Assembly: GCF_034190915.1 (NCBI RefSeq) | Contig: NW_026947486.1 | Location: 101,475,123 to 101,539,122, forward strand | From: Cavia porcellus | Taxonomy: Eukaryota; Chordata; Mammalia; Rodentia; Caviidae | DNA length: 64,000 nt | Direction: 5' to 3' | Part shown: positions 21,511 to 34,266 of the stretch, piece by piece | Position numbering within the stretch: position 1 is the first letter of the stretch | How the letters are laid out: each line of letters begins with the position of its first letter | Notes under the pieces: generated by a model | The model's database searches: none | Told to the model about the DNA's origin: nothing | What the model saw: the letters and a program-made list of their open reading frames with translations, nothing else | Made by a program: the position numbers and the translations under genes

Positions 21511-21839
21511 CTCTCTCTCTTTCTCTCTTTCCTCTTTTTCTCTTTCTTTCTTTGGACTCAGAGGAAGTTGACATTTTCATAGAAACTCTAATACTACTTG
21601 TGGTGTGGTGTCTTTTCCCAGGGCCCAGCCACACACAGACCAAAGATATTGGCTCAAGCCAACAGTTGCAGTTTTGCTAACCCAACAAAACATTTTTCCA
21701 AAAATGATAAATGACTAGTCCCCATCCCTGCTCTGTGCCCTCCTGCCTCCTGTTGCTTTGGGATCCGAAACAGTACAGTCTTCTCACAGTCCATCAGACA
21801 CAGGGTCTCTTGTTTGCCTACTCAAAGAAGGCAGGTGTT

Positions 21840-23240
21840 TTTTTTTTTAGGTTTTTTTTATTTAAAGAGAAAGAAAAAAAAACAGAAAAAAGGGTAGAAA
21901 TAATACAGAATTACAGAAAAATAAAAAGTAAGAAATCACCAGTTGATGTTACATATTGTCATCTTAGAACTATTTGTTCAGGTTACAAAATTAAAGCATG
22001 CAAAGTGACATTCAAATAGTGACACTGCCAACAGTTCTGCTCACTGATCCAACAAAAACTTAGTAATATGGTTATCAGTCCTACACATTTGTTTTTTATC
22101 TTAAAGAGGGTAAGGTTAAACTTATCAAAACAGAACAAAACAGTTCAAAAAGAAACAATTTAAAGAATTACAGATTTCAAAGCAAGTCCACTGGAGATCC
22201 TTATGTCCATCTTATTGTCTCTAGTTTCTTCCAAATAGTTGTCCCCATCTTTGCACACATTGAATACATACTGCATATTATAGAACTAATCAAATCATTA
22301 TAGAATGATGAAGGCTTTTTAGCCTCAACATCTGACACTGGGGAAGACACTAATGACTACCATAGTGTCTCTCATTCTCTTTGTAGTAGTTGTCCTTATC
22401 TTTATGTATGCTGAAATTGAACTTAAGAGACTAGACTAATATCACTCTAAACAATGAATAATAGTGTTGCTAGATTTTATATCATAACGCTACAGAATTA
22501 GCTCTGGGTTTCTTAGTGTCTCTTCTTTGGAGTATCTGTTCACTATATATTGCATTATATAATCTGTTCCCATAAATAGTTTAAAAATTCTTCCCATGTG
22601 TGAATTTCTACATGTGTATCTATCCTCTCTGTATTATAGGGAAAAACAAATCATAACAAGACAGCAAAGCAAATTCCTAGAAAAACATGCGAAGGAAAAG
22701 ATGCATAAGACCACACTATTAGGTGATCTACCATAGTTACTATGATTTCTCTTGTTATTTTCAATAGACTTGTCCACATCATCAGGCTTAATACAGTTAA
22801 GCATAGTATTACATAGCTATTTTTATAAAAACACAACTTTGAAATCATTGTTGGATTTGAGAGCGGTTAATAATCAAAACCGGTATGGGTATCTTTCACA
22901 TCTTGTCATCTTCAGAGTAGTTGCCTCTACTTTTAGACTTGATACTATCAAGTATACCAAATTCGAATAAAATCAACCAAGGCAAAACCATGGTCTAACA
23001 AACCAGATTCAAATGAGATCAGTCATAGTAAGACAATGTAAGTAATACAAGGTTTCAGTCTAAGATAATAGGAAATTAAGGATAGTTACCATGATATAAC
23101 TTGCTATTTTTGTGTTAGATGTCTGTGCCCTCAAATCTGATATGAGTGGACAGACCAGAACAAAATAAAGTCAAACTAAACAGAGCAATAAGACTACTGT
23201 GACTTTTAAATCCTGATACACTATTAACAGTGTCCTCTGC
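21840..23240 (-). repeat. L1-associated tail module array (element A)
   Basis: At least six to seven diverged copies of a module whose minus-strand form includes 'gcaactattttgaa...' and a 'cattatggtag' block. On the plus strand, the repeated 'aaatagttgtcc/agtagttgcc' motif recurs at about 21965, 22227, 22382, 22530-22569, 22758, 22910 and 23103, spacing mostly 150-190. The same module occurs at 26.3, 36.9-37.8, 46.0-46.6 and 54.4 kb. It lies on the 3' side of a minus-strand L1, so I read it as that element's 3' UTR. Confidence 0.6.
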
Positions 23241-25855
23241 CTTCCCTTTTTAAGCTATTTTTCACCTTTCCCCTTCTCAGGATGCTTTGTATGTTTTGGG
23301 TCTCACTAGCCACTTTAGTTTTTAGATTAGGGGGCCAGCCCGTTGTCTGAGTGCTGCTGAACTTTTCTACCCCTGAGCTTGATCTTGAGCTGTACTCCTT
23401 TACCTAGTAAAGTCAACAAGGTTTTCCTTCCTTCCAGCTGTGTAGTTCTACACTGCCCAAAAGTGTCATAGCTTTCCAATCTATCTGTGGCTGCTGATGA
23501 GTTGTCCCTATTTCTCTCTGGTTTCCTGTCACATATAGCTTCGCTTTCTCATCTTTGACTTTCAGTTTTATTAACCCTTCTTTGGGTTGAGTGTATTTCC
23601 CATTTAGAGCATCTCAATGGAGCCTGTCTCCTAATCTACTCTGCCTGTTTTTGTCTTTTTTTTTTTTAGTATATCAAGGCTATCTACATTAAAGATTATA
23701 GCTTGCCGTGTCTGCCTCATGTCTGCTACTCCACTTTACTGCTATAATTTGTCCACCTTACTCCCTCATTCCACTGTCTGCCCCGTTCATTGAGGCCTCT
23801 CTGCCACTGTTGCTGGAATCCTGGTATCCCTTCCTCTCTCTCTCTGGAATGTCCTTCAGCACTCTCTGTAGGGTTGGGTTAGTGGCCATGAACTTCCACA
23901 GTTCTTTCTTGTCTTGGAAACATCTTATTTCACCATTAATTTTGAGAGAGAATTTTTCTGAGTACATCAGTCATGGTTGCAAATTATTTTCTTTCAAGGC
24001 TTGGATAATTCCCCCCAGGCTCTTCTCAGTTTGAGAGTTTGTGTTGATAAGTCTGTTGTTACTTTGATAATTTTCCCATTGTAAGTAATCTGCTTCTTTT
24101 CCCTGGCCGCTTTTAGTATTCTGTTCTTTTGGTGGATTTCTGGAATCTTGATTATTATATGTCTGGGTGTAGATCTGTTTTGGTTGTAGGTGGCTGGAGT
24201 TTTGTATGCCTCATTTGTCTGGATATCATTTCTTTTTCCTATGCTTGGGAAGTTTCCCTTTAATATATCTGTGAATATTCTTTGTAGTTCATTTTTGGTT
24301 ACTGCTGCTTCCTCGCTCATGTGTTTATTCTCAAGTTATGTATCCTTTTGTCATCTTCTAGCCTTTGAATTGCTTCTTTCTGTTTCCTCATTATTTTAAA
24401 GAGGTCTTTTCTTTCGCAATCATATATCATAAATCTCTCTTCAAGTTTCAAAAGGCTAACTTCAGTTTCTGTCAAGGCATTTTGCCAGTTTTCAATGGAG
24501 TTTTTAGTTTCCTGGTAATGTCTTTGGAACTGTTTCATGTATTCTACGTTATGTTTAAATTCTTCATCAAAGATTTCTCTTTCTTTACTGATTTCCTCTG
24601 TTCTTCCATCTGTGTTCTCTTGAGAGGGGCTTATAATTTCTTTAATCTCTTTATATCTTGCCTCACTTGGATCAGAAGTACAGTTTTAAATTCGTCTATG
24701 AAGTCATGAAGGTATTTCTTTATATTGGCTGATGCTGTGTCTAGTATTGGATGGTTACTGTGCTGGTTGTCTTCTGTATTTACTTCTCCTGGGCTTATTT
24801 TCCCAGGTTTGGCAGCTGGAGATTTTTTTAAAATTTCTATCTCTTGTCATGTTTCTGATTTCTTTCAGACTGGTGTGTTCTGGGGGTCTCTGGCCCTCTC
24901 TGTATTGCTTAGGGTCTTTCTGAAGTTCATTGATTGGAGTTTTTGCTGCCCTCCCTAATTTGCCATTATCTGAGGTACAGGCAGGGATGCAGGGATGGTG
25001 CAGGCTAGCCTCCAGCCTCTGTGCCAGTCAATACCTTGTGAATGTCACAGAGTCACAACAATTTTGTATCTGCTTATTGGGTGCCAGCAGACATGTGGTT
25101 CAGCCCCAGCAGACCCTGCCAGTTCTCTCTGTGCCAGGGATGGCTGACTAATGTCACTGCAGTACAGGGCTCTGCCCAAATCCAAGCTGGTCTCCACCAG
25201 ACCTCTCTGCACCAGGGGCGAATATCTGATGTCACAGTGGCACTGGGCTCTGCCCAATTCCAAGATGTCCTCCAGCCAGCGACAGCAGCAGCAGGACCCA
25301 GACCCTAGTACTCACTAGGACTCAATGCAGATCTTCCTCTTGGGTTCACTGCACACCGAGCTATGTGTCTTCCCAGCACAACGCAAATTGGTCAGAAAAC
25401 TGTGCAGTGTCTGGCTTTGGAGCCCAGGAGCTTCACGCAGTCTCCTCTGGTGTGGCCAAGTGGCTCTGGCTGCTTCACAGGGCTCCAGGTCTCAATTTCC
25501 AGCAGTCACTGAGAGCCAATAATAGCTTTTCCCCTTGGATCCACTGCTCACTGTGCTGCGTCCTCCCGTTAAGGGTCTGAGATTCACCGACTCCCATTAT
25601 CAGCAGCCAGGGTCTCAGTGTGTACATGGCTCAGTGAGCATGTCGGGCTTTAGCTCTCCACCCGTGCTTTTCCTTCCTCTTCCTAGTTTTATTTTTCCCT
25701 TCGGTTACTGCCTTGGTTAATAAGAATCAGTATCCATTCATCTGGCCCTCTCCATGTTGTCATATTCTAGCATCTGATCTGATTTCTCCACAGAGACTCT
25801 GCACCCAGCCCCCCAGGAAGCTGCCATTCCATCCGATTTTTTAGTTTTTTGTGTT
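23241..25855 (-). mobile_element. L1 element A: 5' UTR and ORF1 retained, ORF2 essentially missing
   Basis: From 5' (right) to 3' (left): a G+C-richer 5' UTR with tandem units (about 24.95-25.85 kb), an ORF1 coiled-coil part (24317-24538 frame, KLEERFMIYDCERKDLFKIM), the ORF1 RNA-binding part (23994-24320 frame, with HIIIKIPEIHQKNRILKAAREK and RRAWGELSKP), the ORF1 C-terminal part (23758-23967 frame), then only a short ORF2-like block near 23560-23660 before the tail array. ORF1 has at least two frame breaks. ORF2, normally about 3.8 kb, is absent, so the copy resembles a half-L1 (HAL1-like) form or an internally deleted L1. Confidence 0.8.
24950..25640 (-). repeat. Tandem units in the L1 element A 5' UTR
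   Basis: A unit of about 78 bp recurs at about 25016, 25126 (CTCTGTGCCAGGGATGG) and 25203 (CTCTGCACCAGGGGCG), each followed by a 'tgtcac' block and, in the last two, 'gggctctgcccaa'. A longer period of about 195 bp links the blocks near 25333 and 25527 ('cttgg-tcactgc-cac'). Such monomer-like 5' UTR arrays carry the internal promoter in some rodent L1 families. Confidence 0.65.
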
Positions 25856-26190
25856 TTTTTTGTTTTTTTTTTTTTTTTTTTTTTTGGTCATTCTAGCTAA
25901 ACATTTGTCAATTTTACTGATTTTTTTTACTCATTCTCTTATTGTTTCTTCAGTGTCTATTTCATACACTTCTATTGTGGTTTTTATTATCTCCATCTTT
26001 TTTTAATTTAAAAAGCTTTTTTTGCTTTGTGTTTAGTTTCTTTTTGTAGTTTTTTTAATGTAGAAAGTTAGGTGAGTGCTTTGAGGCCTTTTATACAGAT
26101 GTTTACAGTTCCAAATTTTCCTCCAAGAACTGTTTTAGATAATTTTCCATAGACTGGGCCACCTGCCTTTACTCCAGATGACCAAGCCCC
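25856..26190 (-). mobile_element. Poly-T tract and old L1 ORF2 fragment
   Basis: A T-run at about 25862-25885 is followed by degenerate minus-strand L1 ORF2 text ('tttgtcaattttactgat', 'tgctttgaggccttttatacagatgtttacagttcc'). It is ancient and non-coding, probably the host sequence into which the younger elements on either side inserted. Confidence 0.6.
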
Positions 26191-26834
26191 ACTCCTTTAA
26201 GTTGTATACAAGATATACAAGTTGTATATCTTGCCTTCTTTGAGATCAATGCCCATATGCCTTAGGTATGTAATAAATTTTCATTACTCTTTTTTATTTT
26301 TTATAGTTATTATCTATTTCTTTATTTTACTTAAAGTGAAAAAAATAATAAAAACAATGATACAAAACTTCAAGATAGTAATAATGGTTAATACATTGCA
26401 TGTTTTTATTTTCAAAATAGTTGCTCATATTATGATATAGACATGAAAAATTGATCAAACAATATGAACACCAACCTTTATTTTCAGTGAACTAATATAA
26501 ATTAATAGTATAACTATTTTTACTAGTGTGTGTATATATATAATTTTTTTCCTTTTTCCTTCCTTCTTTTCTCCTTTTCCCCATCCCAGTTTCTCTTCCC
26601 TGTTAAACAGTTTCTTCCCATCTCACAACCTTTATTGTACATTTTGGGTCTTATTTACTCTTTTAACTTCTTACATGATGTTTGTCTGATTAATTTCACT
26701 TATGAGTATGATGTCAAGTTGCATCCATTTGCCTATAAAAGGTTCAGGTTTATACTTTATCCTTCTTTATACATGAGTAATATTCCATTGTATAAAAGCA
26801 CCAATTTTTTTCATTTCAGAAAGTTCAGATGTGT

Positions 26835-27980
26835 GTCTTACAATTTCTTCTATGTGTGATTTACAATTTGTATGTCAATATCTCCTGGACTTGTTCTGGG
26901 TGGGCTGGAGGCCTGAGATTGCATTTGGCTTTTTTGTCTTGTCATTTTTCTATTTCAAAAATTTTCCGTTTTGTTCTCTGTGATGATCCTTGTGGGTTTT
27001 TGTAGTAGATAGCTATATTACAACTATCAAGGTGTCTCTATGAAATGTCTGTTTTTCAGAGGTGTCTTCTGTGTGTAGGAGATTATTGGCTTATGTCTGT
27101 TACAAGATCCTACCTTCCCAATTAATTAAGAGTAGGATGTCAATATCTGGCTCTGTCCCTGGTCCTTTGATGTAGGGTTGTGGTGAGGTTATTACCCCAG
27201 AGATTACCACTATTGTTACAGAAGGAACAACAACTGATTACAACAGATATCACATCCTAGCTAAATTAGTAAAATTAGCAATAACAATAGCATCAAGCAC
27301 AATCTAGAAACTGACAAATTGTGATAGCTATTGATTTTGTACTTTAGAATATAGAAGCAGAATCTATAGTTACATAAGAGAATTGATCATAAATTAGGAA
27401 TTTGTATGCAAAGTGTTTCCCCTTCGTAGAGAGGTTTTAGACAGTGCATCAAACAAAGATAATAGGCCAGGAAGTAGAAGCAAAGCTGGTGGACAAAGGA
27501 TGATTGCACAAGGTTCAGGAAACTAGAGAAGGGGAGACAATGCATGAGTATTTGAGGGACTATCTGAAGTTGGTCTCTGGGTGTGGGAGATGGAATCAGT
27601 TTTCTGTGGTTGAAGTTCTTCCCATTTAGAAAAGAGAGGAATAAAAGAGCAAAAGAAAGAAAAAAAAGTAAAGAAAGGAAAGGAAAAAATGAGAGAAAAG
27701 TGCTGGTTATCAAGTCCTGGATACTTCCTGAGCTGGGTGTGGGTTGCATGGAGACCTTAGTCACCTGTTGGCTCATTTTATTATTGTTATTTCAGACTTT
27801 TCACACCACCAGTCTCATGTGTCCATCTTGTGTACCTTAGTTGGGACCTTACTGTATCACAGGTATTCTGTCTGATCTCTGGGCCTTCCCAAGCAGTTCA
27901 CCTCAGTTGTGGCAGCAGCAAGGGCAAAGGCTGCCCTCCTCTAGCATGGCTCACAGGAGTCCTGTGATGGCTAACAGGCA
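26835..27980 (-). mobile_element. Piece of an L1 5' UTR plus ORF1 start nested in element B
   Basis: Block by block this region matches element B's own 5' part at about 32.69-34.1 kb: 'ttgtcttgtcatttttctatttc', 'ggtgatg..tagctatatta', 'gatgtctgttcttcag'-like text, and the 'gtagccattaacctgc'-like stretch. Yet it interrupts the ORF2 3' end of B, between 'caactgaggaatggg' and 'caatggaatattactcatg' on the minus strand. It is in the same orientation as B and ends in a short A-run next to 26815. Confidence 0.7.
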
Positions 27981-30524
27981 ATACTACGTTTTTAAAAACC
28001 CATTCCTCAGTTGATGCACATTTGGGTTATTTCCAAGAGTTCACTATTACAGATTGTGCTGTGTAATCATGAGTGCACATATATCACTGTGGTATGAAGT
28101 TTTTAATTCTTCTGGGAAAATATCCAGAAGAGGAATAGCTGGGTCAAATGGGACCCTAATCCTAGTTTTTAAATCAATCTCCACACTGATTGTGCCAGCT
28201 TACACTCCCACCAACAGTGAAGAGGAGTTCCTTTCCCCCCACAGCCTTGCTAATATTTGCTATTGGCTGAGTTTTTAGTGATGGACATTCTTTCTGGAGT
28301 GAGATGGAGTCTCAGTGTTGTTTTAAATTGCATTTCTTGAATGAACAATGAGGTTAACATTTTTTCACATATTTATTTGCCATTTGTAGTTCTTCATTTG
28401 AGAAGTGTGTATTCATCTTAGATGCTCATTTTTGGATTAGGTCTTTGAATGTGGCAGGTTTCATTTTTTTCCAATTCTTTAGATGTTCTAGATAGAAGTC
28501 CTTTGAGGGACATGTGGCTAATATTTTTCCCAGTTTGTCAGTTGTCTCTTCACTCTGATGGTGATTTCTTTTGATGTGCAAAAGATTTTTAGGATGAGAT
28601 CCCAGCTGTTGATTCTTTAAAGTACTTTCTATGTAGTTTGGCTTTTGTTAATGAAGTCTCTGCCTATATCTATGTCTTCAATATTTCTACCTACTTTCTC
28701 TTCCACTTGATTTAGTGTTTCTGTTTTAGTATTTAGATCGTTGATCCATTTTGACCTTAGTTTACGGCATGGTGATACACATGGTCTAGTTTTAGCCTTC
28801 CACATGTAGAAAGACAGTTTTTCCAGTACCATATATTAAAGAGGCTATCTTTCTTCCAATGAACATGTTTGGCTCATTTGTTGAAGATAAGATGGTTTAG
28901 TGTGCTTGTAGTTGCACCTGCATCTTCTGTGCTGTTCCACTGATCCTCAGGTCTGTGTTTTTGTTGTTGTTTTCTTTTGTTTTGTTAGTACCATGCTGAT
29001 TTTATTGCAGTAGCTTTGTAGTATAATTTCAGATCAAGGATTATGATGTCTCTTGACTTGCCTTTGTTGCCCAGAATTGCTTATGTTAGTCTAGGTCTCT
29101 TCTAGTTCCAAACGAATTCTGGGAATTTTTTCTCTAGTTCTGTGAGTTATGCTAGTGTTATTTTGATTGGAATTGCATTAAACCTGTATAACAATTTTAG
29201 GAGTAGGGTAATGTTCATTGTGTAAATTCTTCCTACCCATGAGCAAGGGATATCTTTCCGCTTTTCTAATATCCTCTTCAATTTTATTTTTCAGAGTACT
29301 GTAATTTTTATTGTATAGATCTTTTACTTCACTGTTAGATTGACTTGTATTTCATTTTTTGATGGTATTGTGAAGAGTGTGGTTTCTCTAATTTCTCTCC
29401 CAGTGTATTGTTTGTGCACAGGAATGCTATTGATTTTGAGTGTAGACTTTGTATCCAGCTATGCTACTGAATTTGGTTATTAAATCTAGAACTCTTTTGG
29501 TGGAGTTTTTGAGGTCTTCTATGTAGAATACCGTGTCATCTTTGAAGAATGATAATTTAAATTCTTGATATCGTATCTTTGTTTCTTTTATTTTTCTTTC
29601 TTGTCTGATTTCTCTGGCTAGTGTTTCCAGAGCTATATTGAATAGGAGCACTAACAGTGAACATCCTTGTCTTGTTCCTTATTCTAGAGTTAAAGCTTTC
29701 AGGTTTTGGAAATTTAATATGATATTTGGTGTTGCTTTGTCATAGATGGCTTTTATCAGATTAAAGGAAAGACTATTTCTTCAGATTTTTTTCTACGATT
29801 TTTATCCTGAATGAGTGTTGAATTTTTGGGGGGCATCTATTGAGATGATCATGAGATTTTGGCTTTGGCTCTGTTGATAAGGTGTATTACATTTATTCAT
29901 TTGCATATGTTGAATCATCATTGCATTCCTGGGATGAATCTGACTTGCTTATGGTGTATAATTTTCTTGATGATTTGTTGCATTCTGTTTGTTAGTATCT
30001 TATTGAGAATTTTTGCCTCTATGTTTATTAGGCAGATTTGCCTGTAGTTCCTTTTCTGGTTGAGTCTTTCTCTGGTTTTGGTATCAGGGTAATACTTGTC
30101 TCCAGGAATGAATTAGGGAGTATTGCTTCCCTTTCAATTTCATTAAAAGTTTGAGGAATATTGGCTTTAAATCTTCAGTAAATTTCTTGTAGAATTCAGC
30201 AGTGAATCCATCATGACCTGGGTTTTGCTTTTTTGGTACATTTTTAATTACACTTGCAATCTTATTATCTGATATTGGGTTATTCAAAAATTTAATTCTT
30301 TATGATTCAACTTTGGTAATTTATTTGTTTCTAGGAATCTGTCCACTTCTGTGTTTTCCACCCTAAAAGAGTAAGCACTTTTAAAGTAGATATTGATGAT
30401 ATTCAGAATTTCCACAAGATCTGTAGTGATTTGACCCTTTCCATTCCCAAATGCATGCCTTTAAGTCTTTTCTTTCCTTTTTTGATAGGGTTGACTAAGG
30501 GCTTATCAATTTTATTTATTATTT

Positions 30525-30622
30525 GAAAGAACTTGACTGGGGATATAGCTCAGTGGCACAAGTGCCTGCCTAGCAAGGGTGAAGTCGTGAGTGCCATTCT
30601 CAATACCAAAAAAAAAAAATGA
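30525..30622 (+). mobile_element. ID SINE, plus strand, in L1 element B ORF2
   Basis: 'ctggggatatagctcagtggcacaagtgcctgcctagcaagg...' ends in an A12 run and (GAA)n. Short flanking repeats, gaaagaac and gaaaagaac, look like a slightly mutated target duplication. The A box and most of the B box text are preserved. Confidence 0.9.
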
Positions 30623-33600
30623 AGAAGAAGAAAAGAACCAACTCTTCAATTCATTAGTACGTTGTAATGCTTTCGTAGTCTCCACTGTGTTCATTTCTGC
30701 TCTGATCTTTATAATTTCTTCCCTCATATGGGCTTTGGGTTTGTCTTGCTGTTCTTTTTCTAGAAGCTGGAGGTGCAACATTAGGTTGTTTGTTCGTGCT
30801 TGTTCTGTTTTCCTAATATGAGAATTCTCTACTATGAATTTCCCTCTTAGGACTAATTTCATTGTATTTGTTTAGTTGTACATAGTTTAATTTTTTCCTT
30901 AATTTCATCTGCAGCCATTGGTTATTAATCATAATGTTATTTAATTTCCATATATTTATGGAGTTTTTCTGGTTTCTTTTGCCATTAATTTCCAATATCA
31001 TTGCACCATGGTCAGATAATATGCATGGTATTATTTTAATTCCTTTGCACTTACTTAAAGATGTTCTGTGGGCTAGTATATGGTCCATTTTAGAGAAGAT
31101 CCCATGTGCAGCTGAGAAGAATGTATATTCTGATCATGTTGGGTAAAACTCTCTGAAAACTTCTAGCAAATCCATTTGTTCACAGGGTTGGTTCTGTCCT
31201 GACATTGTATTGCTGATACTTTTGTCTAGTTGATCTGTGTTTTTATGACAATGGGATATTAAGGTTTCCCATTACAATTGTGTTATTGCTTATTTGATTT
31301 TTTATGTTATTTATACTTGTCTTATATAGTTGGATACTCTTGTGTTTGGTGCATAGATATTTATGATTATTATCTCTTCCTCTTGAAGTTTTCCCCTAAC
31401 AAATATGTAGTGACCTTCTTTATCTCTTTTCATCATTCTTGGTTTGAAGGTCACATTGTCTGCAAATACAATAACTACCCTTGCTTTTTTTGAATTCCTG
31501 TTGCATGAAATATTTCTTTCCATCCTTTGACTTTCAGTCTATGAATTTCTTTTTGAGTTAAATGTATTTCTTATATACAGCATATTGTTGGATCTTGTTT
31601 CTTGATCCATTCTGCCAGTCTGTTTCTTTTGATAGGTGAGTTGAGGCCATTTATATTGATTGTTATAACTGATATACATTGGCTTATCTTTGCCTTATTT
31701 TCCTGCTGTTGGTCCCCTGCTTTTTCCCTCTGTCTAATTGCTTGCCCTGCATGTGGATTTCTTTCTGTTGTTGTTCTTTGAATTGTGATCATTTTTAATC
31801 TCTGTACAGAATGTCTTTCACTATTCTTTGTGGGACTGATTTCCTAGTCATCAATTTCTTTAGCTGTTCTATGCATGGAAATATCTTATTTATCCATTAA
31901 TTTTGAAAGAGAGTTTTTCAGGGTTCATCAATCTGGGTTGGAAGTTGTTTTCTTTCAGGACTTGAAATACTTCACTCCAAGCTTTTCTTGACTTAAGGGT
32001 TTGTGTTGAAAAGTCTGCGGTGATTTCGATGCATTTTCCTTTATAGGTAATGTTTCTTTTCTCTAACAGCTTTTAATATTTTGTTCTTTTGCTGAATTCT
32101 GGGATCTTGGTTGTTATATGTCTTGATGTAGTTTTATTTTTGTCATGGCTGTTTGGAGTTCCATATGCTTCATACATTTTTATGTCAAATTCTTTATCCA
32201 TGCTTTAGATTTTTTCTGATATTATTTCTGTAAAGACTTTTTTAATGACACTTGTGCTGTCTCCAGCTATTTCACTGACCACAATCCTTTGTTACTTTTC
32301 TTTGCCTCATCTTTTAGCTATTAGAGTGATTTTTTATGTTCTCTTGCTATTTTTAAGATATATTTATTTTTATGATCCCTAGCTGCAGTTCTTTCTTCAA
32401 GGTCTGAAATTCTATCTTCTCCTTTGTTCAATCTGTTGCATAATATTTTCAATGGAGGCTTCAATTTCTTTGATTTTTATTTAGATCTGTTTTATGGATT
32501 CCTTTTCTTACATTGGACATTTTTTGTTTCCATCATTTTTATAAGCTCGTCTATTCTTTTATCTGTGTCTTCTCTAATACCTTTGATTTTGAGCTTTGTT
32601 TCTCTTTTTACCTGAAAGATTATTTTCTGTATAACCTTTTTTCACTTGTTTTTTCACTTTTGTTGCTATCATTTCAGAAAGTTCCAGTGTTTGACTTCTA
32701 ATTTCATCTTTCTCATTGAGTTCTGGGCTTGTCCTTGGTAGGCAGGGGATCTGGAGTTGTATTTTGCTTCTACATCTTGTCATTTTCTATTTTCTCTTTT
32801 TTATTTTATTTTGTTTTCTATGGTGATGCTTGCAAATTTCTTATGATATATAGCTTTATCACTAGCATTGAGAGTTCCCTAGGTGATGTCTGTTCTTCAG
32901 GGATGTCCTCTAGATATAGATGATTCTTTATATCTATCCCAAGAACCTACTTTCCCAATTTTTAAAGGATGCAAAATTTCTATTTGGTTAAGTACTCGAA
33001 CCTTTGGTACTGGGCTGTGTTGATGATTATGACCCCATAGGATCACAGTGTTATCATACAGGGTAGAAAAACTGATTTTAACATGTATGACATCTTGGCT
33101 AAAGTAGTACAGTAAGTAATAACAATAGTTTCAAGTATTGCTTAACTGCTGACAAACTATGGTAGCCATTAACCTGCTACCTCTGTCCATAGGAACAAAC
33201 TCTAAAGTTATATAACAAAACCAAACATATAGCATGTACTTGTATCCAGTGATTTTCTCTTTAGTGATTTGATTTAGCCTTCTGCATTGAGCAGTGGGGG
33301 TTAAGAGTGGTACAGGACAGGATAAAGTGATCAATGAGGTCAAAGACAGTAGAGTCAAAACTTGTGGTCAATGAATGATCACCTGAGTTTTGGGAAACTG
33401 GAAGACACAGGAGGGAAATAAAATCGAAGGGGTAATCCAAAAGGGAAGAGACAATGTTCACTTACTTGAAAGTTTAAATTCAAGAAGTAATTGAGGTAAA
33501 AAAGAGACTCAATAGAAGAAAATGAAAAAAAAAAGTTAAGAAACCTAAACAGTGACAAAAGATGGAAAAAATAGGAGAACAGAAAAGAGAAGAAGAAAAG

Positions 33601-34169
33601 AAAGAAAGAAAGATGACCAGAGAAAGAGAAGAGAGGGGAGAGGGGAAAGCCCAAAACAAAAATAACCACAAAATACAAAACAAAACAAGATGACATCCAA
33701 CCAAACAGGAAAGGGATAGCCAATCAAACAAACAAGAGAGCATAAGAGTAGAACAGTACCTCTGGTGTGAACAGCTCTGGCATAGTGTCCATGTTAGATC
33801 CCAGTAATATTCTGGGCCCGAAGCTGGATGTGGGATCTGCGACTGGTCTATTGGTGGAGTTCTTCAGTTCCCAACTGCTGGCTCCTCACTGCTGCTTCAG
33901 ACACTTCCGTATTGCTGCTCTCCCTGATTACTCCACCGTTTGAAGTCGTGTGCGCACCGTTTGAAGTCCTGTGTGTCTGGGCTCTGGCTGTCCTGGGTCT
34001 CAGTGTGTTGGTCAGTCTATCCGCTAAGGACATGTGTGAGCCAGCGCACCTGGGCCTGGTTGTCCTGGTTCTTGGGTTCCAGTCAGTCTGCCTGCCAAAG
34101 GCATGCATCTTGATTTATTTCTTTTTTCTTTTTTCTCTATTCTTAACGAAATTATAGTATTCAACAAGA

Positions 34170-34234
34170 AAAAGAAAAGGTAATTTGGGCTCCATGAAAA
34201 TTTAAAACATTTTTGTAGCCAAGGTCATTACTAG

Positions 34235-34266
<32 letters not shown>

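Larger units (their letters stand above)
26290..34190 (-). mobile_element. L1 element B, near full length, degenerate, minus strand
   Basis: From 5' to 3' on the minus strand: a G+C-richer 5' UTR (about 33.76-34.15 kb), a purine-rich leader (33.48-33.75 kb), ORF1 (about 32.8-31.83 kb), ORF2 from about 31792 (ISVITININGLNSPIKRNRL) through the endonuclease, a reverse-transcriptase region (29427-29651 frame, KLSFFKDDTVFYIEDL in place of the FADD motif) and the C-terminal part to about 27985. A foreign 1.1-kb insert follows (26835-27980), then the ORF2 end/3' tail (26540-26830) and a tail module (26290-26530). Many stops and frame changes show it is dead. An ID SINE interrupts ORF2 at 30.5 kb. 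Confidence 0.88.

Noticed and set aside
21362..21680. Frames with runs of Arg-Glu or Leu-Ser
   Set aside because: These are translations of the (CT)n microsatellite, not proteins.
23708..25720. Series of plus-strand frames of 60-114 codons
   Set aside because: Antisense of L1 element A ORF1 and 5' UTR; the minus-strand frames match L1 ORF1, so the plus-strand ones are shadows.
33379..33743. Overlapping minus-strand frames rich in Phe, Leu and Ser that look like membrane proteins
   Set aside because: They are the antisense of a purine-rich L1 leader; hydrophobicity comes from polypyrimidine composition.
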